From assembly GCA_015847255.1 (NCBI GenBank), contig JADLZK010013163.1:62001-126000 (forward strand): a DNA stretch of 64,000 nucleotides, written 5' to 3'. The stretch comes from Hyparrhenia diplandra (Eukaryota; Streptophyta; Magnoliopsida; Poales; Poaceae). This document shows positions 55,750 to 64,000 of this stretch, in pieces. Positions within the stretch are counted from its first letter, which is position 1, and each line of letters opens with the position of its first letter. The notes under the pieces are model-generated. The model was not told where the DNA came from. It did not search any database and was given only the letters and a program-made list of their open reading frames with translations. The position numbers were made by a program, and so were the translations under genes.

Positions 55750-58524
55750 CTTCCCGAAGGCCACGGCAAAGATCGGCGACAGGAGACGGCGGAGGATCTC
55801 TAGGCGCCGCGGCGCTCCCGGGCGGGACATCGGAGGTAGAGGCGACGGTCGGCGAAGCGGGCTGGGAGACGGCGTGTCGGAGGGGCCGCGAGGGGCGCAG
55901 GGCCCGGGAGGCACCAAACCTTCAATCGCGGCGGAGGCGGAGGGAGTCGCCCAGCGCGACCCCGACACTCAACCCATCCGGCGCCCGCGACCTCCTCCGG
56001 CACGGTGGACGGGCACCCTCCGCGGGAACCAAGGCGGCGCACGCGGCAGCCTACCAACATCAACAAAGACAAGTTGGCGCGGGGGCGTAAGATAGAACGG
56101 AACAAAACAAACAAAGCCGCAGTTATAACTAACCTTTCCGGCGAGGTCCGCCAAGAAAGGTCCAAGGCGAGCCCCCGCCCCTCCCTCGTACCAAAAGCGC
56201 TTGATGAAGGCCGGCCGCGGCGCCTCACATCACGCTCCTCCGCACAGCCCCTAACATCATCTGGGGCTAGGGAAGGGAGCGGTGCGACCTTCGAGTGGGG
56301 CTCCGGTGCCCACAATCCGACCGCATGAGCGCCTCGAAGGCGATGGCGGCGGTGCCGGGTTCAAATCCGCCGGCTAGTCACCACCTTCGCAGCTCTCCCG
56401 CCTCCGGGCGCATCCAAGCGCCAACAAGAGCGGGTCCGGGTCCGGCAGATAGCCGGGGGGCGGCCCCGACCCCGCCCAGAATGCGCCGAGCGCCGCCTTA
56501 AAGCCCTCCCGCCTCCGCGTACCAAGAAAGCTCTAGGTCATTCAGCTTCTGGCCGTGGCCCCACCTCCGCCGACCAAGGTCGCGGCTTCCCGCGCTCCGT
56601 CGCCCGGGCGTTCGTTCTCCGGGGGCGGAGAACCAAAGCCCCTCCTTCAGGTCCGCCACCTCCCCTCCGAAGGCGCTCCGCCTCGTCCACCGCCGCCTTA
56701 AGCTTTCGGGCCTCTCGCCGGCTCTCCTTGAGCCCGAGGGCGGCCTTCCTCCGAGCATCTTCGCTATCAGCGAGTCCCAGCCCTCCCGGATGGCCGCCCC
56801 CGCGCCACACCACCATCGCTCCGCGGTCTTGACCTTGATGTCCTCGTGGATAGCGGAGGGGGCGGTCGCCACCGCATCTCCGCCTCCCGCAGCGCACACG
56901 ATCAAAGACGCGACCGATCATCCTCCGCCGACGCCGGAGCCGGGCAAAGGGCGTGTTGGGCGGAGGTCGACACCCGTATGGAGCTCCACGTCCACATCGC
57001 CGATGCCGATCGTCTCCGCCACGTATGGCGAGAGGAGGGCCCCGCTTCCCCCATAGGGCTTTCCCGCTCCCGAGGGGGCCTCCGAGGATCCCTCCGACTT
57101 CGCCCTCCGCCCCCACATGGCATCGCCGGTAGGGGGCGGCACCACCGCGCCCATACGGTGGGTCACCGCAGGACCCTTAGCCACGGGCGGCAAAGATCGT
57201 CACCCCCGTCCCTCGCCCTCCTCCTCTTCTTCGGAGGGACCGCCACCGTGGCCCTCCTCCTCCTCCTCCGCGGTCGAGCCGCCGCCGGAGGTCTCCCGCC
57301 GGCCACCTCCATCTCCGCTCCTCCCGCCGCAACGGCCTCTCGACCTCCGCATCCTCCGCCCCGTCATCCTCATCATCCGAAATGAGGAAGTAGCCGAGGT
57401 CCGCAGTCCCGACGCCCGGCCTCGGGCACCACCCCGGCCTCCGATCCGCGCGGGCGGGCGGCGATTTCCGCCCACGCTTCGGGGACCATCAACGGCCGCA
57501 GTGCTGGCTTTGCGAACCCCCCGCCGCTTTTTCCCGCTCGCCCATGGCATCGGCGCGCCTCGGACGGCCAATCCTCGTACTCCACCCCCTGGGGAGATCG
57601 AAGACCGGTTTACCCGGCGCCGATCGGCGACATGCCCGATCCGGGGCGGATCTCCCGAAGACCCAACTTCCCAAGCGAGAAAGCCGGAGCACCCGACGGC
57701 CTCCGCCATCACCAGCCGCCGAACTCGGCCTCGCCGCCCCGCCGCCTCGTGCAGATCAGGCCAAACCGCCCGAGGTCAATCTTCAACGCCTTCAGCCCCT
57801 TCGAGCGCATCGCCGAAGTCGGCAACCTCCACGGGGGCCCCCCGACCACAAAGACTGGATCGCGCTACGGCAAACTCCTCCACCGGTCCCGCGACACATG
57901 GGGACATGGTGCGGGGGGCCCAGCCTCGTCGCCGCCGCCGTCTTCACCGGCCACCGCAAGGGGCTTCGGCGCCGAGAGCCCTCCGCGCCGCCCAACGGTA
58001 ATAAAACCGCTCCAGCCCCGCCCGGACTCCACTTGTTCACTGGCTGGAGCGGGAGCCTCCACCGCCGCAAGGGATGAAGCCGCACACGCCATACCGAGCG
58101 CGAAACACCTCCCCTCCGTCGCCTTGACGTTGCGCCGGCTGGGAAGTGCACAACATGGGCTCCGATGAAGCCGCCCCGCCGTCGCTCCAACCGTGCAGGC
58201 GGCACGCCCAGACATACGTCATCGCCCGCGGAAGCGGGGACGGCGTCGCCGATGGAAGCGGAGGTTAAACCTCCGCATCACCCCCAAACCCCTCACCACA
58301 CACGGGAATCGGAGCCCCGCGCGAAAAAAACTCCTCAAAGACGATGACTTCGCCCGGGGCCGGAGCGGCACCGTCTCCCCCTCCGGAGCACGGAACCGCC
58401 TCTTGTGGAAAAACTCGAACTCCTTCTGGAACTCCTTCAAGGACTGGTTGGTGCACCGGCTCCGAGGGAACTCAAAGCACTCAACGACGGTCTTGGGCTT
58501 CATCGCCTCCTTGATGCGAGCCAT
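55750..58524 (-). pseudogene. Antisense gene of element F (gypsy-type accessory ORF)
   Basis: ATG at 58522-58524: MARIKEAMKPKTVVECFEFP, then FHKRRFRAPEGETVP, with GEVIVFEEFF in the next frame and FRAGLRFP. This resembles the 'putative gypsy type transposon' family (Pfam Transposase_28) common in grasses, encoded opposite to gag-pol. A downstream part has ARYGVCGFIPCGG. Near 56700 a coiled coil (SRREARKLKAAVDEAERLRR) would form the C-terminal half. Frames break often. Extra antisense ORFs between pol and the 3' LTR are known in Tat elements; the function is unknown. Confidence 0.5.
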
Positions 58525-58722
58525 CGAAGCCTAACACAAAAATGAGGCATCGCTCCCTTCAAGGCAAGAGCACAGCGGCGGAGGGGGCCCTACGAGAGCA
58601 ACCGACAGGCCTACGGCAAAGCAGCAGCGGAGGCAAGAACGCAAAAGCAGGAAGCGAAAGTGAAAGCGTGAAAGCGAAAGGAGAGCACAAACCCTAATCC
58701 CACCAACCGCACATATATATAG
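58525..58722 (-). promoter_or_regulatory. TATA box and leader of the antisense gene
   Basis: On the minus strand CTATATATATG (58722-58712) is followed by GATTAGGGTTTGTGCTCTCC, a T/C-rich leader and, 190 bp on, the ATG at 58524. The arrangement is typical of a plant Pol II promoter. The rest to the LTR (58723-59107) shows nothing more. Confidence 0.5.
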
Positions 58723-59107
58723 AGCGGCAATGGGAGGGGAGGGAGGCGGGCGCGGCCGCGAACCCCGGCAGCCGTGACCCGGATCCCAACATTGCGCCAC
58801 GCCCTCCGATCCCCCAACGCGTAGGAAAACGGACGGCATCCGTACACCTCAAACAAACACAAACCAACCCCGATCCACGCCATCACCAAATCAGCCAACC
58901 AGTCCAACCAAGCGCACCCAAACCCTAAATATCCACAATGAGCGCGACAAGGCCGAGGCCCACCTCCGCGAGGCCCACGAGCCGGGGGACGCCGGCCGGG
59001 CAAGGGCCCATGGGGCGACCTACAGGCCACCCGCACGGACCCTCCGGAAAGACTCCATCTCGGCCGCCCGCCCCCCTGAGGGAACCAGACCTTCGAGGGG
59101 CTGCTGC

Positions 59108-59899
59108 TGCTGGGGGGAGGGCAACCCTAGCCCCGGCAGCCCCGCTGGCCTCTCAACAAGGAGGCCAAGAACAATTCTTGTCAAGCAAAAGTATGAAGTC
59201 TTGCGTGTCGGGCGAGCGAAGGTCCCGTCACGCGAGCATGAGCATGAACAGCCTTCACCCTCCGTCACCGGCGGTCCCCGGGTCGACAAATGGCTAAGGG
59301 AACGACGGCCCCGCAAGGTGATTTCCGGGCGACAATGGGGGGCTCCTAGCGATGGGACCCCCCCACGCTGAGGCTCGAGAGGGCCCCCGCGGTCCTACCC
59401 TCCGTCAGTCCGGAAGGCTCGGCCGACGAGGAAGCCCTAACGGCTCCCAAGTATGAGAAGTCGCAAGCATATTCCCAAGAATAGCCTTGTACGAATAAGT
59501 TACTAGCCTCGCCCTGCAGGGCCCATCTCAAGCCGCGTGTGTTCCCCCACCTACCATGTACCAAATTGTAAATCAGCCCCTCCGACCCCCCGGTATTCCT
59601 ATAAATACCCAGCACGGGCTCAAGAAAGAGGATGGATTGTTGGCCAGCTTAAGCGCCATTTTACTCATTTTGTCACATCCGGCGTCTTGCCCCCAGCGCA
59701 CCGTCCTAACCCCTCCTCCTCCCCGAGGGCTCGGGGAGACCTCCGATCCTCCCGACCCTCGGCAACCCAAATAAGGACGGGGCCGACGGGAGGCCTCCCT
59801 CCGCTCCTCATCCCGTGTTCCCGACTCATCCCGTGGAAAGCCCTCGCCCCTTCCGGCCCCCCGGGAGCGAAGGCAAAGGGGGCAGGAGTGATCCCCACA
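59108..59899 (+). mobile_element. 3' LTR of element F
   Basis: TGCTGGGGGGAGGGCAACCC to GTGATCCCCACA. TATAAATA is at 59600-59607. A short purine stretch (CGAGGGG) precedes it. Confidence 0.82.
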
Positions 59900-59919
59900 A
59901 TCGCCCCTATGTTTACGTA

Positions 59920-60201
59920 ATCGGTAAGAAGATTACAAATTGTCGCATTTTCTCATGACAACATGATGAGGAGACGCTAGAATGGTCGGAAGGCGAGGAA
60001 TAGGGAGGTGATATATGGCTCCCCTACCTTAAGAATCCTAAATTTCATTAATATATATGCTAACTTGCCCCTTTGTTAATTGGCGAGATTAGGAAAAAGG
60101 CAGAGAATGTTCGTGTGCTCCTCAAGCGCAAGTACTTACACAACTTGGCGGCGATTACGAGTAGTTTTTTGAAGCAAATGCCGAACTATATGGTTGTTTA
60201 G
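59920..60201 (+). CDS. Gene Y, last two exons
   Basis: The penultimate exon ends GGGAG|GTGATATATGGC at 60007 and has an acidic HDEE...EWSEGEE stretch. The last exon starts at 60088 after GGCGAG and reads IRKKAENVRVLLKRKYLHNL, AAITSSFLKQMPNYMVV, with stop at 60199-60201. Intron and exon match gene Z (9254-9100). Element F sits just upstream, in the preceding intron. Function unknown. Confidence 0.5.
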
Positions 60202-60777
60202 ATGTGTGTCGATTTATGAACTTATATGTAATCGGTTTTGCTTTGAAGTTGCATTGGCACTAGTGTGGTTGTGTTACGATGTGTCATGATGAACTTTTGT
60301 AATCCTATGCGCCACGTGGCACTACTTAATTTGTATATATCTTTTATATTTATCTTTGTTGAATGGTTGTGTGTTCTTGATTCAAAAGCCTAAATGTTTT
60401 GCACCGTAATCGGGTGTAATAGGCCTTCAGTGCAAACTTTGATCAATCTCGAATTAAAACTATGGTACCTTGTGCAATGTATATATCATTTATCTATTTT
60501 GTAATCGATTCTTAACAAAACATTGATGATGTTTAAAGTGCAAAATTTGTTGTCCAAATAATGTGATTCTTTTTCCGACGTAGCTAGGATCTTAATCTAG
60601 GGTTCTCCAATTTTGTATCAGCTTTTTTTATATAAAAAAGTTTTGTTTGACATATGTACATATCACATTTTCGGAAGTATGCAAAAGAAGGTTTACATGT
60701 AGCTTGTTGTTGTATAAATTTATAATTGATCGAAAATAAAATATAAACGTTTACAAACTATGTTTTACAAAAACATC
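60202..60777 (+). other. 3' flank of gene Y
   Basis: AT-rich, no ORF or repeat recognised; presumably 3' untranslated and intergenic sequence. Confidence 0.5.
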
Positions 60778-60870
60778 TAACTAGTGCAATGGTTACATTA
60801 TTTGAGTTTAAAAATCCGACTCCCTAGTTCGAACCCAAGTTGGGCTTTTTAATTGTTTTACCAACATTTA
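60778..60870 (+). repeat. SINE-like tRNA-related fragment, copy 4
   Basis: AGTGCAATGGTTACATT and CTAGTTCGAACCC resemble Pol III boxes; a T-rich run follows, then TTTTGTGTGTGAGCATG and array 3, as at 7555-7752. Confidence 0.4.
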
Positions 60871-61214
60871 TGTTTTTTTTTTCTTCCCTTTCTCTATTTT
60901 TCTTTTTCCTTTTTTTTTTTTGGCACTTTTTTTTGTGTGTGAGCATGAAATTATGATTTCTAGTGACTTTCTCGAATTGTGGTATCCCATGTGTATATCT
61001 CAGGATTTATGGTATATATGCCCGAACGAAGTGCATGTGGTGGATGAAGTATATCATCATACTAGACCATCTATGGTCATTATATATGTAAAATATGCAT
61101 TCATACGTTGAGTATATGGATATACTTTTTTTATATATACAACATTAGTGACATTTTATGTAATATATTAAAAATATTGGTTCCTTCAAAAAAAAAAAAA
61201 ATTTCACATAGTAA

Positions 61215-61800
61215 GATCTGTGAGAGAGGTGTGTGTGCCTTTCCGAGGATGTGCACCACGAATTTATCTCGAATCGACTATTTTTTTTTTTCCAACATGC
61301 TACACGCATTTGAAAATGAGGTGTCCATGCAAGTTCCTATCTTTTTTATCCCTTTACATGTGAGCGGTGAGTGTGCCTTTTCGACGATGTGCATCACCAC
61401 TTTCTCTCGAATCAACTCAAACTTTTTTACGCCAACATTAGTGTCCATGCAAGTTTCTAGACTTCCTTAGCAACATTAGGGTATTTTAATTATAACATTT
61501 TTTCTTCTATAAATCAAAAAATAGTTACTGAGTAATAGGTAAACTTGGTCTAAAAATTGCGCGGATGCACACAACATCATAGTTTTGCTCCATCAACATC
61601 CCAAAGCGAGGGATGAACATCTCTCACCGATTGAATAGGACATGTGTGAGAGGTGAGTGTGTGCCATTTTGGGGATGTGCATCACCACTTTATCCGAATC
61701 GACTCAAACTTTGTTGCCGACATGCTACACCAAAACCGGTGTTTGTCCATGCTAGTTTCTAGATTTTTTTTTGCAATATTAGAGTATTTTTAACAATTTT
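61215..61800 (+). repeat. Tandem array 3, degenerate units related to arrays 1 and 2
   Basis: TGTCCATGC anchors at about 61322, 61441 and 61746, with CATCTCTCAC / GTGTGAGAGGTGAG inverted-repeat remnants at 61617-61656. Same orientation as array 1. It lies upstream of gene W. Confidence 0.7.
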
Positions 61801-61835
61801 TTTCTGTAAATCAACAAATAATTACAGTAGTATTT

Positions 61836-61836
61836 G

Positions 61837-61869
<33 letters not shown>
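61836..61869. repeat. (AT)n microsatellite
   Basis: About 16 AT units after array 3, comparable in position to the (TA)n after array 1. Confidence 0.95.
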
Positions 61870-61870
<1 letters not shown>

Positions 61871-62209
61871 GAAAAAAAAACATGTGTTACCCATGATGAT
61901 GGGACACACGAAAACTTCACAAGAAAAAGAGATTGGCGCCTGACCTTCCCAAAATTTCCCACCAAAACAAATAAAAAAAAATCAAAACTTCTCAAATTTA
62001 AAAGTCGCGCCTTTTTACCACCCGAATTTTTTTAGCAAGCGCCTGCTATCGCGCCAACAACATCGCCCGACGTTTTGACTTCCGCTTATAGTGACTCTCG
62101 CCGTATCCCTCCCTAATCCCCTCAAGAAACCAAATCTAGAGGTCGGTTAGGGTTCTAGCGCCACAAAGATAACTCTCCTTCTCGCCTTCCACCACCGATC
62201 ACCGAGAGG

Positions 62210-63366
62210 ATGCCGAGCGAGGGGGGGAAGGGGGACCCCATCGGCCTCGACATCATTTGCGCACACACCGGCATCCGCGCGTCTGACGCCACCGAGATCT
62301 TCACACCAACAACCGAGACGACGTCGCATCGTCCCTCCCGCCTAGGGCGGCGTCATCGCTCTTTGGGTCATCTTCGTCCCAAAGAGCATCACAGGGTCGG
62401 GCAGCGAAGGTGATCCAGCAACGACGCCCAAGATGCATTTCGACCTTCGTCTCAGGACGACAGCGACAACAGGTACACTATATTCTGCTAGTGCTACGTA
62501 TACCCTAGCTGTATATGCTTTTGTGCTCATGATTTTAAATTAAAATGTCATGGCTGTATATGCAGAACGGAAGAAACATGGACAGTATATGTCACTTGCA
62601 AGGGGAGTGAGGAGGGACAAGAGGTAGTTAATAGATATATAAACGTTGGGAAGAGTCAATTCACGCTTGGTAACTTAACAACAATGAAATCAAAACTGGG
62701 GTATGGGTCTAGGGACTACATGTACTTCAAGAAGAGAAGTGTTGATGATCCTGCGGCAGCAACACTATCTGATATCGAATACGATCTTGATGTATTAGAC
62801 ATGGTAAATTCTAGCCTAGGATGAGAGGGTTGTCAGAATAGTTTTGTCTAAGAATCCAACAACAGATTCATGTGTTGCCATAACACCCATTAAAAAAACT
62901 AGAGGTTCGTCTGATGATGATGATGACGTAGAAATGGATGATTCTGAACTAGATGCATATAAAGAATGGCTACATTATATGCACACAAAGAATCAAGCCA
63001 CGGGTGAGTTATGATAAAGCCCTAGTATGTATATATAAAGATGGATTTTTGCAATGCATCATGACTCATATTATCGTTCTATTTCAGATTATCAAGATAT
63101 ATACAGGGAGGGCACCATCAAGACATACATAGAATGGTTGCAAAACTTGAAGGAAAACTTGAGGAGATCAGTAATATCCCCCTCCCCCACCCGGTTGTCA
63201 AACAATTCTTTTGCAAACTTCAAATTATGGTAGCTCATCATGTGACAATATTGTCTCGCAGATGCGTATAAGGATGTTAGCCTACCGATACATTCCAAAT
63301 AAGAGAGCAACCAAACACCACCAGAGCAGGCACATTCTCATGCCCGGTGTTGGAGACAAGATCAAG
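62210..63366 (+). CDS. Gene W, unrecognised plant gene, 5' exons (runs past window)
   Basis: Exon 1 (62210-62472) starts MPSEGGKGDPIGLDI and has a frame change near 62411. Exon 2 (62566-63003) opens after TATATGCAG and reads TEETWTVYVTCKGSEEGQEV, FTLGNLTTMKSKLGYGSRDY, MYFKKRSVDDPAAATLS, then after one missing base RVVRIVLSKNPTTDSCVA and an Asp run (SSDDDDDVEMDDSELDAYKE). Exon 3 (63088-63366) reads YREGTIKTYIEWLQNLKENL and, after a shift near 63205, MRIRMLAYRYIPNKRATKHH, with donor AAG|GTAAAG. Exon phases agree. The first domain looks like a small ubiquitin-like/PB1-like fold seen in uncharacterised grass proteins, but this is a guess. Confidence 0.5.
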
Positions 63367-63431
63367 GTAAAGTTAATTTGTGCTCATTTTCAATTAATTT
63401 TGTGTTTCATTTATGGAGTTGGAGCCATGGT

Positions 63432-64000
63432 AATTTATATTTATAGTTATATATATGAATGATACTATTTTAAGTCAATTTTGGAGAATTTTGGTGCATG
63501 TTTTCACAATCATTGTGGACAACTAAATAAATGCATGCTAGTGGATAAAGAGAAACAATTATAATGTACCTATGCTAGTTGGCTATAATTGCAATTTCTA
63601 TTGGATTGTTGATGTGGATGCTTTCATGTTGAGAGAAGTATTTAGTGGGGTTGACTATTACTTATTGTATTTATAGTTATATGAATGTTTTACGTCTTAA
63701 ATTAATTTTTGGTGAATGGTTTCACAATCATTGTGGACAACTAATTAAATGCATGCTAGTGGATAAAGAGAAACAATTATAATGTACACATTGCTAGTTG
63801 GCTAAATTTGCAATTTCTATTGGATTGTTGATGTGGATGCTTGCATGTTGAGAGAAATATTTAGTGGGGTTGACTATTACTTATTATATTTATAGTTATA
63901 TGAATGTTTTCGTCTTAAATCAATTTTGGTGAATGGTTTCACAATCATTGTGGACAACTAATTAAATGCATGCTAGTGGATAAAGAGAAACAATCATAAT
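63432..64000 (+). repeat. 217-218 bp tandem repeat in an intron of gene W
   Basis: TCACAATCATTGTGGACAAC at 63504, 63722 and 63939. Units include GGATAAAGAGAAACAAT and GATTGTTGATGTGGATGC. At least 2.5 copies; the window ends inside the array. Confidence 0.9.

Larger units (their letters stand above)
45862..59899 (+). mobile_element. Tat/Retand-type Ty3/gypsy element F in an intron of gene Y
   Basis: About 14 kb with LTRs at 45865-46657 and 59108-59899, a primer-binding site, gag, protease, RT, RNase H, a second RNase H and integrase. A long 3' region holds two minisatellites and an antisense gene. Order and motifs fit the Tat/Retand lineage. ATCGC occurs at 45857-45861 and again at 59900-59904, a possible target duplication, but three bases separate the left copy from the LTR start. 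Confidence 0.85.

Noticed and set aside
57117..58001. 294-codon plus-strand open frame
   Set aside because: Pro/Arg/Ser-rich without any family motif; it lies opposite the antisense gene of F and reflects G+C-rich composition.

Overview
The window looks like nuclear DNA of a flowering plant with a large, transposon-rich genome, most likely a grass. Supporting signs are Athila-type and Tat/Retand-type Ty3/gypsy LTR retrotransposons nested inside each other, G+C-rich first exons followed by AT-rich introns, tRNA-related SINE-like fragments and MITE-like debris. Nothing bacterial, organellar or CRISPR-like was seen.

Layout. (1) 1-2665: start of a minus-strand Athila element (D: LTR 630-2414, degenerate primer-binding site, start of gag) inserted beside an old Athila protease fragment. 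(2) 2.7-10.5 kb: small, decayed multi-exon genes on the minus strand (X1, X, and the 3' exons of Z), with intronic duplications, SINE-like pieces and a tandem array of about 330-bp units (7752-8725). (3) 10483-42881: Athila element B, swollen by insertions. C (14511-29437, TSD CTCTC) sits in B's internal ORF. E (23101-29231, TSD CCGGC) sits in C's 5' LTR. A (33380-42821) sits in B's 3' LTR. (4) 42.9-45.9 kb: upstream part of gene Z, a second tandem array in inverse orientation, and exon 1 of gene Y. (5) 45862-59899: Tat/Retand element F inserted in an intron of Y. (6) 59.9-64 kb: last exons of Y, a third degenerate array, and the first exons of gene W, which runs off the window.

How the pieces relate. 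A carries gag, a protease-like region, RT, RNase H and integrase. B and C carry gag and protease, then an AT-rich spacer, an internal TATA box and an Athila-specific ORF, but no RT or integrase, so they must be mobilised in trans. E carries only gag. All four share signals before the 3' LTR: a short hairpin, a purine tract, and a second purine tract further upstream. F has gag-pol in sense plus an antisense gene with its own TATA box and two minisatellites. Z-array-X on the minus strand and Y-array-W on the plus strand form a mirror-like layout around the array at 44 kb.

Caution: paired LTR copies are identical over long AT-rich stretches but differ by 1-2 base indels clustered at CG, CAG, CTG and CCG sites. 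Much of the apparent frame breakage may therefore be consensus-sequence error at methylated cytosines rather than real mutation. All identifications come from reading the sequence; no database search or alignment program was run.
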